Source: DATMER01 sp963741305
GTDB lineage: Bacteria > Acidobacteriota > Thermoanaerobaculia > Multivoradales > UBA5704
Length of the DNA stretch: 64,000 bases
Reading direction: 5' to 3'
NCBI GenBank assembly: GCA_963741305.1
Contig: CAVUHL010000003.1
Location: 1,116,001 to 1,180,000, forward strand
Position numbers and translations under genes: made by a program. A model generated the notes under the pieces. That model was not told where the DNA came from. It did no database searches and was given only the letters and a program-made list of their open reading frames with translations. Position 1 is the first letter of the stretch. The number at the start of each line of letters is the position of its first letter. Positions 35,303-44,399 of this stretch are shown here, one piece after another.

Positions 35303-38300
35303 ATGTTCAGAAAGCTTTTTGCCGCGATGTTTTTCGCGGCGCTCCTTACCCTGCCGGATGCCGCTCGGGCGCAGACCTGCGCCCGCACGCTCACGGCCGA
35401 CGTGGTCGCCTTCGACCAGGTTTTCTTCTGGAACCGCCTCGGCGCGGTGCAGCCCCAGGGCATGATGTTCGCCCTGCGGCGCGACGTGGTGCCGATCAGC
35501 GGCAATTCCCTTTCCGCCGGCAACGTCAAGCTGCGGGCGGAAAAGCGGCCGCGCCCCATGGTCCTGCGCATGAACGTGGGCGACTGCCTGCGTATCAGCT
35601 TCCAAAACCTGCTGAGCTCCACCCGGCGCGACGACAACCAGTCCGCCACCCGCTGGGCGTCGATCCACGCCGTGGGTATGCAGCTCACCTCTTCGACGCT
35701 GGATGACGGTTCCTACGTTGGCGCCAACCCCAACGGGCTGGTGGACGTGGGGCAGTCCACCGTCTACACACTCTATGCCGGGCGCGAGGGGGAGCACGTG
35801 CTCTATAGCGCCGGCGCCCTGGCGGGCGGCGAGGGGGATGGCGGTCACGTCAACTCCGGCCTGTTCGGCGCCATCCTCGTCGAGCCGGTGGGATCACGCT
35901 GGTACCGCAGCCAGGTGACGCGCCAGGAGCTCGACTGGGCCAGCACGTCGACGACCACTCACAGCCAGCCGGTCATCAATTACGAAGCCGTCTACCCGAG
36001 CGGCGCCCGGGCCGGGACCCCCATCCTTCACATGCTCAACGGCACCGAGATCATTCATACCGATTTGAATGCCGTCATCACCGGGTCGCTGCCGGGCAGC
36101 GGCGCCAAGGGCTGGTTCCCAGCGGGGACCTTCCCGGCCAATGTCACCTACCCGCAGCGCGAGCAGCCGTTCCGGGAGTTCACGGTCATCTACCATGACG
36201 AGATCGGCGCCGTGCAGGCCTTTCCCCAGTTCGAAGGGCGCGAGCTCGGCCATACGCTGCACAGCGCCCGCGACGCCTTCGCCATCAACTACGGCACGGG
36301 CGGCATCGGCGCCGAGGTCCTGGCCAACCGGTTCAAGGTCGGGCCCATGCACGCGTGCACCGAGTGCAAGTACGAGGAGTTCTTCCTTTCCTCCTGGGTA
36401 GTGGGCGATCCCGCCATGATCGTGGACGTGCCGGCCAACCATCCCTGCACCGTCCAGGACATCCGCAGCGCCGGCAAGCCCACCTATGCCACAAACCCGT
36501 GCACGCCGACGCCCGGGGCCAAGGCTACCAAGGCCTTTTACCCGGACGACCCGTCCAACGTGCACCACGGCTACCTGAACGACCACACCCGGTTCCGGGT
36601 GCTCCACGCCGGCAGCAAGGAGCACCACATCCATCACCTGCACGCCCACCAGTGGCTGTTCTCGGCCGACAGCGACAAGTCGAGCTACCTGGACAGCCAG
36701 GCCATCGGACCGGGCGCTTCCTTCACGGCTGAGATCGCCTATGACGGAGGCGGCAACCGCAACAAGACGGCGGGCGACTCGATCTTCCATTGCCACTTCT
36801 ACCCGCACTTCGCCCAGGGCATGTGGGAGCTCTGGCGAGTCCACGACGTGTTCGAGCGCGGCACGATCCTCGACGGCGCGGGGCGGCCGGCGTCGGGAGA
36901 CAACCGCGCCCTGCCCGATGGCGAGATCGCCGCCGGCACGCCGATCCCGGCCCTCATCCCGCTGCCCGGCAAGCCGATGCCGCCGATGCCGGGCGCCACG
37001 GTCCAGATCTCCGCGGGCCAGCCGCTGGTCAGCGGAACCGGCAACCCCGGGTTCCCCTTCTTCGTCCCAGCCAAGGCCGGGCACCGCCCGCCCAAGCCGC
37101 CGCTGGACACCCGCGACGACGGCGGCCTGCCGCGCCACCGCATCAACGGCGGCACCTTCGTCGAGGCCCACACCCGGCTCGACTTCCACAAGGAGCTGCT
37201 GACTGCCCAGGCCGAGCAGATCCCGGAGAACGGGACGACGGTGGAGCAGCAGGCTATGACGTTCCACGAGCAGGCCAGCCACCCGAGCTGCGAGCCGAAC
37301 GGCACGTGCGGCGTGAGCTTCGCCACCAACGGCAGGCCGCGGGTGGCCGGCGCGCCCTACGCCGAGCCGTGCGATGCCACCTCGTCGGCCGCCCCCCGCA
37401 TCATCAAGGCAGCCGACATCGAGGACGACGTCAAGCTCAACAAGGCCGGCTGGCACTTCCCGCAGCAGCGCTTCAGCGCCCTGTGGGAGGACGTCGACGA
37501 CTTCCTCGCCCTCTCCGGCGGCACCAAGAAGCCGCCCGAGCCGCTCTTTTTCCGCGCCAACAGTGGCAACTGCATCGACTTCTGGTTCACCAACCTGGTG
37601 CCCAAGGAGTACAAGCTCGACGACTTCCAGGTGCGCACCCCCACAGACATCCTGGGCCAGCACATCCATCTGGTGAAGTTCGACGTGACCGCTTCCGACG
37701 GCGCGGCCAACGGCTTCAACTACGAGGACGGCTCGTTCAGCCCCGGCGAGGTGCAGGAGCGCGTCCATGCCATCCGCGCCTTCAACGGCTGCTCCGAGCC
37801 CACCGACTCCCGCGACGGCTCCTTCACCTGTCCCAAGGCCAAGGTGCATCCGTTCTTCGGCGCCGGCCCGGACAAGGATGGCGACGGCGTGGCCGACTGG
37901 CTCGGCGCCCAGACCACGATCCAGCGCTGGTGGGCCGACCCGGTCAAGGACAACGCGGGCAACGACCGGACGTTGCGCACGGTCTTCACCCATGACCACT
38001 TCGGCCCCTCGACCCATCAGCAGGCCGGGCTCTACGCCGGCTTGGTGATCGAGCCCACGAGCTCGGCCTGGTACCACAACGAGACCGGCGCCACGCTGGG
38101 CGGCCGCCACGACGGCGGCCCCACCTCCTGGCAGGCGGTCATCGATCCTCCCGTCGAGCCGTCCTACCGCGAGTTCCTGCTGGAGTTCGGCGACTTCCAG
38201 CTCGCCTATGAGGCGGACAGCAACCCCTGCCGCTTCGACACGGGGCTGGGCGCGATCCGCTGCGACGACCCGGACAATGCGATCAACCCTCCGGGCCGGG

Positions 38301-40273
38301 AGGCGGTGGGCATCCCCGACCTGCTGCTGCGGCCCGAGGAATGCCCGGGGAGCGGCGCCGCTCCCCCCTGCCCGGAGGCGGTCTCGGCCGACGACCCGGG
38401 CACCATGTCCGTCAACTACCGCAACGAGCCGCTGGCCCTGCGGGTGCGCGACCCGCAGAGCAACTCGCAGGCCGCCAACCAGCAGGGGGACCTCTCGTAC
38501 GCGTTCGCCTCGATCCAGCGCGCGGACCCCGCCCTCAACAGCCAGCCCGGCTTCTACCTGCCGCTGAACCAGGACTTGGACGACTACGACCCGTTCACGC
38601 CGATGATGCGCGCCTACGAGAACGACCGGGTGCAGGTGCGGGTGCTGGTAGGCGCCCACGAGGAGGGGCACAACTTCAGCATCCACGGCGTGAAGTGGCT
38701 GTTCGAGCCGTCGGATCCCAACTCCGGCTACCGCAGCAGCCAGATGATGGGCATCTCGGAGCACTTCGAATTCATCATCCCGCAGCTCATCAAGAACCCG
38801 AACGGCTCGTACGCCGACCGCCTGTGGTCCGCCGGCTCCTCGACGGATGATTTCTGGAACGGCCTCTGGGGCGTCCTGCGGTCCTACAACAACCACGAGC
38901 AAAACCTCATGGAGCTGCCGGACAACCCTCCCGGGAGCAAATCGGGCGGGGACTACGGCTTCTCCTGCCCCAAGAACGCTCCGGTCCGCACCTTCGACGT
39001 CACCGCCGTCGCGGCGTCCGCAGCCCTGCCCAACGGCCGGCTCGTCTACAACAGCCGGACCGACGGGGCCTTCGGGCCCATGTTCGACCCCACGGGGATC
39101 CTCTACGTCCGCTCGAGCGACCTCGATGCCACCGGCAAGCTCAAGCCCATCCTGAACACCCGGCCCGAGCCGCTGATCCTGCGCGCCCTGGCCGGCGACT
39201 GCATCAAGCTCACGCTGCGCAACAAGCTCCCGGCTACTCCTTTCGACCTGGACGGCTACAACACCCTGCCGATGATCGTCGAGGGCTTCAATGCCAACGA
39301 CATCAAGCCCTCCGTCTACGTGGGCCTGCACCCTCAGCTCCTCCACTATGACGTCAGCCGCTTCGACGGCACCATGGTCGGCCGCAACAAGGACCAGTTG
39401 GTGGCACCGGGCCAATCCCAACTCTACGAGTGGTATGCCGGCGACGTCACGATCAACAACGGCTCCATCACCGCCACCCCGATCGAGTTCGGCGCCACCA
39501 ACCTGATCTCCTCCGACCGCATCGAGCATGCGAGCAAGGGGGCCTTCGGCGCGCTGATCATCGAGCCGCAGGGCGGCTTCATCAACGAGTTCGATCCCAC
39601 CCGCCGCGCGATGGCGAGCATCAATGGCGGGACCGAGGGCAACTTCCGCGAGTTCGTCGTGCTCCTCCAGAACGACGTCAACATGCGGACCGAAAGCGAC
39701 CTGCCCAAGCCGAGCGACCCCGATTGCATCCTCAACGAACCGGCCCCGCCCGCCGGAAAAGGCTGGCCGGTCGAGAACCTGGGCTGCGTGGAGGACTCCG
39801 AGGACTCGGGCCAGAAGGCGGTCAACTACCGCACCGAGCCGCTGTGGAAGCGGATGCAGCACGCGCCCGACGAGCCGTTCCACCTCACGGACGACTTCAA
39901 CGATTGGTGGGACGTGCTCTCCAACAGCAAGGTCGGTGGCGAGCCCGTGACGCCGGTTTTCCAGGCCATCCCCGGGCAGAAGGTCCGTTTCCGGGTGCTC
40001 ATGCCCGGCGGCCACTCGCGCAACCTCGTCTTCGCGCTCCACGGCCACGAGTGGCTCCGGGAGCCATACATCAACAACTCCACCCAGCTCGGCAGCAACG
40101 GCTTCTCGTTCTGGGAAGGAGCGCGCATGGGCCACGGCCCGACCAACCACTTCGACATCCTGCTGCGCTATGGCGCGGGCGGTGCCTCCGCGATCCCCGG
40201 CGACTACCTGTACCGCGATCACGTGGGAACGGGGCTCGACTCCGGCGTCTGGGGCCTGTTCCGGGTGCAGTGA
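35303..40273 (+). CDS. Giant MnxG-like multicopper oxidase
   Basis: A 1656-residue secreted protein. The signal peptide is MFRKLFAAMFFAALLTLPDA. Cupredoxin-type copper motifs recur: HHIHHLHAHQW near residue 441, the type 1/type 3 motif HCHFYPHFAQGMW near 496, GQHIHLVKFD near 787, HDHFGPSTHQQ near 897, HNFSIHGVKWL near 1122 and LHGHEWLREP near 1580. This layout of several domains with HxH motifs spread over the chain recalls MnxG/McoA manganese oxidases rather than three-domain laccases. Mn(II) oxidation is possible but unproved. GGAGG precedes ATG 35303. The next gene overlaps its stop by one base, so the two products are likely partners. Confidence 0.8.
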   Translation: MFRKLFAAMFFAALLTLPDAARAQTCARTLTADVVAFDQVFFWNRLGAVQPQGMMFALRRDVVPISGNSLSAGNVKLRAEKRPRPMVLRMNVGDCLRISFQNLLSSTRRDDNQSATRWASIHAVGMQLTSSTLDDGSYVGANPNGLVDVGQSTVYTLYAGREGEHVLYSAGALAGGEGDGGHVNSGLFGAILVEPVGSRWYRSQVTRQELDWASTSTTTHSQPVINYEAVYPSGARAGTPILHMLNGTEIIHTDLNAVITGSLPGSGAKGWFPAGTFPANVTYPQREQPFREFTVIYHDEIGAVQAFPQFEGRELGHTLHSARDAFAINYGTGGIGAEVLANRFKVGPMHACTECKYEEFFLSSWVVGDPAMIVDVPANHPCTVQDIRSAGKPTYATNPCTPTPGAKATKAFYPDDPSNVHHGYLNDHTRFRVLHAGSKEHHIHHLHAHQWLFSADSDKSSYLDSQAIGPGASFTAEIAYDGGGNRNKTAGDSIFHCHFYPHFAQGMWELWRVHDVFERGTILDGAGRPASGDNRALPDGEIAAGTPIPALIPLPGKPMPPMPGATVQISAGQPLVSGTGNPGFPFFVPAKAGHRPPKPPLDTRDDGGLPRHRINGGTFVEAHTRLDFHKELLTAQAEQIPENGTTVEQQAMTFHEQASHPSCEPNGTCGVSFATNGRPRVAGAPYAEPCDATSSAAPRIIKAADIEDDVKLNKAGWHFPQQRFSALWEDVDDFLALSGGTKKPPEPLFFRANSGNCIDFWFTNLVPKEYKLDDFQVRTPTDILGQHIHLVKFDVTASDGAANGFNYEDGSFSPGEVQERVHAIRAFNGCSEPTDSRDGSFTCPKAKVHPFFGAGPDKDGDGVADWLGAQTTIQRWWADPVKDNAGNDRTLRTVFTHDHFGPSTHQQAGLYAGLVIEPTSSAWYHNETGATLGGRHDGGPTSWQAVIDPPVEPSYREFLLEFGDFQLAYEADSNPCRFDTGLGAIRCDDPDNAINPPGREAVGIPDLLLRPEECPGSGAAPPCPEAVSADDPGTMSVNYRNEPLALRVRDPQSNSQAANQQGDLSYAFASIQRADPALNSQPGFYLPLNQDLDDYDPFTPMMRAYENDRVQVRVLVGAHEEGHNFSIHGVKWLFEPSDPNSGYRSSQMMGISEHFEFIIPQLIKNPNGSYADRLWSAGSSTDDFWNGLWGVLRSYNNHEQNLMELPDNPPGSKSGGDYGFSCPKNAPVRTFDVTAVAASAALPNGRLVYNSRTDGAFGPMFDPTGILYVRSSDLDATGKLKPILNTRPEPLILRALAGDCIKLTLRNKLPATPFDLDGYNTLPMIVEGFNANDIKPSVYVGLHPQLLHYDVSRFDGTMVGRNKDQLVAPGQSQLYEWYAGDVTINNGSITATPIEFGATNLISSDRIEHASKGAFGALIIEPQGGFINEFDPTRRAMASINGGTEGNFREFVVLLQNDVNMRTESDLPKPSDPDCILNEPAPPAGKGWPVENLGCVEDSEDSGQKAVNYRTEPLWKRMQHAPDEPFHLTDDFNDWWDVLSNSKVGGEPVTPVFQAIPGQKVRFRVLMPGGHSRNLVFALHGHEWLREPYINNSTQLGSNGFSFWEGARMGHGPTNHFDILLRYGAGGASAIPGDYLYRDHVGTGLDSGVWGLFRVQ

Positions 40274-42126
40274 TGATGCGGGCTTTCATGATTGTTCTGC
40301 TGATGGGGCTCCTCGCGGGGGCCCCACCCCTTTTTCCCTCCACGTTCGTTCAGGAAGGGATCGCGGTCGAGCTCTCGGTCCAGAGGGCCGACGGCCAGCC
40401 CGGTCCCGTCCTGGCGGGCGACTCCGCCCGCTTCCGCTTCTCCTTCCGCGACACGGCCACCGGCACGCCGCTGAGCAACCTCTACCCGGGAGCCTGGATG
40501 GACCTCCTGGGCTCCGGCCTGCAGCCGGGCGCCGACTGCAACAAGAAGGTGGAATCCTTCATCGGCGGCTCGCTCCTCTCCCGGCCTACGCTGGACCTCA
40601 ACGTCTACTACGTCCTGGCCCTGAACCACGACGCCACGATCTCGGTGGTGGACCCGCTCTTCGGCTATGGCGGCAGCCAGCTTCTCGCCATGGTCTTCCT
40701 GAAGAGCCCGGGGGAAGACTGGGCCCTCACCACCAGCGGCGACCGCCTGTTCGTCTCCATGCCCGGCTCCAACCGCGTCGCGGTGGTGGAGAGCGCGACC
40801 TGGAAGGTGGTCTCCGAGATCGAGACCCCGCCCCGGCCGCGGCGGGTTGGACTCCAGCCCGACGGCCAGTACCTCTGGGTGACCTATGACGGTGGAGTGG
40901 CGGCGATCGACACCGGCTCGCTACGGCAGGTGGCGCGCCTCGATACTGGTAGGGGAGCCCACGACTTGGCCTTCAGCGACGACAGCCGCTTTGCCTTCGT
41001 GAGCAACGAGGCGGACGGCACCGTATCGGTGATCGACGTGGAGAAGCTCGCCCGGGTGCGCGACGTCAAGACGGGGAGCCGGCCCGTCTCCCTGGCCTGG
41101 TCGAACCTGGCCGGGGCGCTCTATGTTTCGAGCGCGGACGGCATCCTTTCCGCCATAGACCCGAAGAGTGCCGAGCCCCGGGCAAGCCTGAAGGCGGAGC
41201 CCGGCCTCGGCCGCATCCGTTTCGCCCCCGGTGGCCGGCTGGCCTTCGTGGTCAACTCCGATCGCGACGCCGTCCACATCCTCGACGCGGCCAGCAACCG
41301 CATCGTGCAGACCGCGGACGTGGAAGACCAGCCGGACCAGGTCACCTTCTCCGGCGAGCTCGCCTACATCCGCCACCGGGGGAGCGAGACCGTGCTGATG
41401 ATCCCCTTGAAGACCGTGGGTGAGGCGGGCCGGCCCGTGTCGGTGGTGGACTTCCCCGGAGGCCAGCACCCTCCCGGACGCCTGCCGCGGCGCACGCCGG
41501 CGGACGGCATCGTCCAAGCCCCGGGCGCCACGGCCGTCCTGGTCGCCAACCCGGAGGACGAGGTCATCTACTTCTACAAGGAAGGCATGGCCGCCCCCAT
41601 GGGCCACTTCCGCAACTACCGCAAACAACCGCTGGCCGTCCAGGTGGTGGACCGCAGCCTGCGCGAAGTGCGGCCGGGTGTCTACGAGACCCTCGCCCGC
41701 ATGGGTGCGACCGGAGACTACGACCTCGCCCTGTTCGTCCGTTCGCCGCGCCTCGTCCACTGCTTCCCCGTGAAAGTCGTGGACAACCCGGTGCTGACCG
41801 CGCAGCGCGAGAAGCGTCCGCTGGACGTGGAGATCCGGCTCGGCTCCAGCGAGGTGAAGGTGGGGGAGGAGGTGCGGGTGCGCTTCCGTCTCACCGATCC
41901 GGAGAGCGGCGCGCCGAGGACCGGGCTCGACGACGTCCGGATCCTCACCTTCCTCTCGCCCGGCCTTTCGCAAGAGCGGCAATGGGCGGCCGGCCTCGGA
42001 GACGGCCTCTACGAGGCCACCTTCCGTCCTCAGGAAGAGGGCCTCTACTACGTGTTCCTCGAAGTCCCCTCGGCCGGCCTCGATCTCAAGAAATCACCCC
42101 ATGTGACCCTGTTTGCCAGGCCCTGA
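40273..42126 (+). CDS. Secreted YncE/cytochrome-d1-like beta-propeller protein
   Basis: About 617 residues. A signal peptide MMRAFMIVLLMGLLAGAPP leads into an Ig-like start (VELSVQRADGQPGPVLAGDSARF in parts). A seven-bladed propeller follows, with YVTN-type blades such as NRVAVVESATWKVVSEIETP, FAFVSNEADGTVSVIDVEKL and AFVVNSDRDAVHILDAASN. The end is a second Ig-like domain (VEIRLGSSEVKVGEEVRVRF). No heme ligand can be assigned. The start overlaps the multicopper oxidase stop (TGATG); ATG 40276 is an alternative. Such propellers often accompany copper oxidases or sit in electron transfer complexes; the role here is inferred from coupling. Confidence 0.75.
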   Translation: MMRAFMIVLLMGLLAGAPPLFPSTFVQEGIAVELSVQRADGQPGPVLAGDSARFRFSFRDTATGTPLSNLYPGAWMDLLGSGLQPGADCNKKVESFIGGSLLSRPTLDLNVYYVLALNHDATISVVDPLFGYGGSQLLAMVFLKSPGEDWALTTSGDRLFVSMPGSNRVAVVESATWKVVSEIETPPRPRRVGLQPDGQYLWVTYDGGVAAIDTGSLRQVARLDTGRGAHDLAFSDDSRFAFVSNEADGTVSVIDVEKLARVRDVKTGSRPVSLAWSNLAGALYVSSADGILSAIDPKSAEPRASLKAEPGLGRIRFAPGGRLAFVVNSDRDAVHILDAASNRIVQTADVEDQPDQVTFSGELAYIRHRGSETVLMIPLKTVGEAGRPVSVVDFPGGQHPPGRLPRRTPADGIVQAPGATAVLVANPEDEVIYFYKEGMAAPMGHFRNYRKQPLAVQVVDRSLREVRPGVYETLARMGATGDYDLALFVRSPRLVHCFPVKVVDNPVLTAQREKRPLDVEIRLGSSEVKVGEEVRVRFRLTDPESGAPRTGLDDVRILTFLSPGLSQERQWAAGLGDGLYEATFRPQEEGLYYVFLEVPSAGLDLKKSPHVTLFARP

Positions 42127-42136
42127 GAATGCAGTT

Positions 42137-42202
42137 CAAAAAGGAGCTCCCGTGAAGTTCATGCTGTTGAGCTCGCGCCACAGCCATACGCGCACGGCGT
42201 AG
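42137..42202 (+). pseudogene. Truncated start of a leader/signal-peptide gene
   Basis: AAAAAGGAGC lies six bases before GTGAAGTTCATGCTGTTGAG, matching the VKFRLLS start of the secreted-protein genes at 28532, 32428 and 34129. After 16 codons the frame stops at TAG 42200. It also has the GCAGTTCAAAA word that precedes the family-B leaders. I read it as another member cut off by the IS110 insertion that follows. Confidence 0.55.
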
Positions 42203-42204
42203 AG

Positions 42205-42302
42205 ATGGGATGAGAAGGCCACCCTCCTGGTGGCGCAGTGCCATAAAATGGCCTGCAGAACTAGGACTAAAGCGCTTGGAGGCGCAATAGGGAGGATGGC
42301 CC
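42205..42302 (+). ncRNA. Candidate IS110 bridge RNA region
   Basis: Three hairpins stand in a row upstream of the transposase: GCCACC/GGTGGC at 42218-42234, GCCAT/ATGGC at 42240-42252 and GCGC/GCGC at 42272-42285, with unpaired segments between. In IS110 proper, the bridge RNA that guides recombination is made from the non-coding end 5' of the transposase. The assignment rests on position and folding potential, not on a covariance search. Confidence 0.45.
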
Positions 42303-43367
42303 GTGCAGAATGCTATCAGAGTGGAGGTGCAGGCGGTTGTGGGCGTGGATCTCGGGGATCGTTTTAGCCAGGTCTGTTGCTTAGCGCGGGAAACAGGAGC
42401 GGTCCTGGAAGAGAAGCGTCTGTCGACGACCTCGGCAAGTTTTCAGAGCTACTTCGAGGGCCGTGGTCCGTGTTTGGTGGTGGTGGAGAGCGGGACGCAC
42501 AGTCCCTGGGTGCGTCGGTTGCTGTCGTCGAGTGGACATCAGGTGATCGTCGCCAATGCCAGCAAGGTGCGGGCAATCTCAGCGAGCCTACGTAAAACCG
42601 ACGAGCGGGATGCCCGGTGTCTGGCACAGTTGGGTCGGGTTGATCCGGAGTTGCTCAGTCCAGTGCATGCTCGTAGCGAACAGTCGCAACAAGCTTTGGC
42701 TGTGGTTCGCTCTCGGGAGGGCTTGGTCAAAGCCCGGACAATGCTGATCAATCAGGTACGGGGGACGGTCAAGTCGTTTGGTGGGCGGTTGCCGGGGTGC
42801 TCAGCCAAGAGCTTCGCCCAGAAGGTATCGCAATCCTTACCGCAGGAGCTGACGGCGGCTGTGGAGCCGCTGCTGGCAGTAATCGCGGATCTGAGTGAGC
42901 GGATTCGGAGCTTCGATCAGCATATTGAGGCCTTGGCGAAGCGTTTTCCGGTCACCGAGCGGCTGCGCCAGATCAAGGGTGTGGGAGCGCTGACGGCGTT
43001 GACGTTCGTGTTGACGCTGGACGATCCGCATCGCTTTGCCCGTTCGCGCTCGGTAGGGGCCTACCTGGGGCTGGCGCCCGGGAGTCGAAGCTCTGGCGAC
43101 TCGACACCGCAATTGCCGATCACCAAGCATGGGGACCAACTGTTACGCCGGCTGCTGGTGCAGGCCGCACACTACATCCTCGGTCCCTTCGGCCAGGACA
43201 GCGACTTGCGCAGCTTCGGCCTGCAACTGGCACAGCGCGGAGGCAAGAACGGCAAGAAGCGAGCGGTAGTGGCGGTGGCCCGAAAATTGGCGGTGTTACT
43301 GCACCGGCTCTGGGTCAGCGGCGAGGATTACGAGCCGCGCCGACAGCCCTTGTCAGTGGTGGCGTAA
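42303..43367 (+). CDS. IS110-family transposase (DEDD recombinase)
   Basis: A 354-residue recombinase. The N-terminal RuvC-like DEDD domain has VVGVDLGDRF, LVVVESGTHSPWV, a conserved VVNASK-like IVANASKVRAIS and KTDERDARCLAQL. The C-terminal Transposase_20 domain has IKGVGALTALTF, RSVGAYLGLAPGSRSSGDS (with the catalytic Ser region) and LLRRLLVQAAHYI. The start is GTG 42303 with GGGAGG about nine bases upstream. The gene looks intact, so the element may be active. Confidence 0.93.
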   Translation: MQNAIRVEVQAVVGVDLGDRFSQVCCLARETGAVLEEKRLSTTSASFQSYFEGRGPCLVVVESGTHSPWVRRLLSSSGHQVIVANASKVRAISASLRKTDERDARCLAQLGRVDPELLSPVHARSEQSQQALAVVRSREGLVKARTMLINQVRGTVKSFGGRLPGCSAKSFAQKVSQSLPQELTAAVEPLLAVIADLSERIRSFDQHIEALAKRFPVTERLRQIKGVGALTALTFVLTLDDPHRFARSRSVGAYLGLAPGSRSSGDSTPQLPITKHGDQLLRRLLVQAAHYILGPFGQDSDLRSFGLQLAQRGGKNGKKRAVVAVARKLAVLLHRLWVSGEDYEPRRQPLSVVA

Positions 43368-43596
43368 AGCTCAGGTAGGGAAAAGCTCAGGCAGGAGGAA
43401 GATCCGGTCGATCGGAGCTCGAGTCAAACCCCCGTTGTCGGCGACTGCGCTGGGCGTCTTGGCCCTCGAGGCCGCCGTAGAGATAGCAGCGCCGCGGCGG
43501 TGGTACCCCATCATGCACCGAGCCCAACGAAGGGCTCCTTGAGAGTGCGGATAGAAGACTCGGGGACAGACCGCAGCTCCGAAAGATCAAGTAAGG

Positions 43597-43616
43597 AAGG
43601 CCGCCAAGGCGGCCTT
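43597..43616. repeat. Perfect short palindrome downstream of the transposase
   Basis: AAGGCCGCC and GGCGGCCTT pair across AA. It could be a transcription terminator of the IS or mark its right end region. Confidence 0.4.
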
Positions 43617-43905
43617 GACATTGGGGGGCCTTCTCATAGAAGACGTCCCAGTCCTCTACCACCGCGCGTACCGGGTGCACAGGGCCGGGGCGTCTCATGG
43701 CCCCCGCGACCACCAATACCTGCCGTGGAAAGAGGAGGAGACGCCCCGACCTTGTACACCCGGCAGAATCTTGCCAGCGTACTGGGGCGTCTCTACCCCG
43801 GACCCTACCCGGCCGTCCGTGAAGGACCAAACCCGCCGCAGGTACAATCCCTTTCGCACCGAGCCGATAAGTGCCGCTTTGCGAACGCTAGGCCGCTGAC
43901 GAGCG
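43617..43905. other. Non-coding stretch after IS110, nothing recognised
   Basis: No frame here has protein-like composition. The decamer GGGGCGTCTC occurs at 43687 and 43784, and its reverse complement at 43738, which could fold into alternative stems. The sequence does not continue the truncated gene at 42137, so that gene's remainder is lost or diverged. Confidence 0.4.
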
Positions 43906-44399
43906 CCCAGAATCCAATCTATTGGAGCCGGAAACGATTTTGGCCCGCCAGAATCAATCCTGGCGCCTCCGAAATGAAAACGGGCGCGCCAAAATGATTC
44001 CTGGCCCATTGGATTGAATCTTCTCGCGCCAGGATTCAATCTACTGGAGCCGGAATCAATTCGGATCCACTAGATTGGAATCTGTCGCGCCGTCATCCAC
44101 TCTATTGGAGTCAAAATCATTCTGAGTTCTTCGGAATCAATCCGGGGGCGTTCTTATCCAATCTATTGGAGCCGAATTGATTTTGACGCGCCCAAAGTCT
44201 TTTCGAGCGAGCCGGATTCGATTCCAAAGCGCCCGAAGTCTTTCCCGAAAGCGCTGGAAGCCTCTCCGAGCGTTCCGAATCCTTTCCAGCGCGTTCGAAG
44301 AGACTTCGGGCGGGCTGAAATCCATTCCTGTGAGCCGGAAACGATTTTTGAGACGCCAGATCCTTTTTTTCAAGAGGAGGGTTCGATTTCGAACGGGAT
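43906..44399. repeat. Diverged 21-bp-period tandem array
   Basis: About 23 units of near 21 bases, poorly conserved. Recurring words at the same phase are GAATC/AAGTC followed by CG-rich GCGC(C), and the longer word CCAATCTATTGGAGCCG occurs at 43914 and 44158, with relatives at 44037 (CAATCTACTGGAGCCG) and 44095. Read on the minus strand, the region gives a seven-residue period (NGFQPAR, SLFERAG, KDSERSE), but no gene start or domain is seen. It ends at the stop of the following gene. Confidence 0.65.

Larger units (their letters stand above)
42203..43620 (+). mobile_element. IS110-family insertion element, ends approximate
   Basis: A single IS110-type transposase gene with about 100 bases of structured non-coding DNA before it and about 250 after it. 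IS110 elements lack long terminal inverted repeats, and none are seen, so the ends are estimates. The left end probably lies near the truncated gene at 42202. The right end might be near the palindrome at 43597-43616. Confidence 0.6.

Noticed and set aside
35894..40222. 1442-codon minus-strand frame over the multicopper oxidase
   Set aside because: It mirrors the oxidase in a high-GC gene; the composition is Val/Ala/Arg/Asp-rich without motifs, while the sense frame has a signal peptide and copper sites.
43500..43997. 165-codon plus-strand frame after IS110
   Set aside because: It crosses the end of the element and the start of the repeat array, has an Arg/Pro-rich random composition and no good ribosome site.
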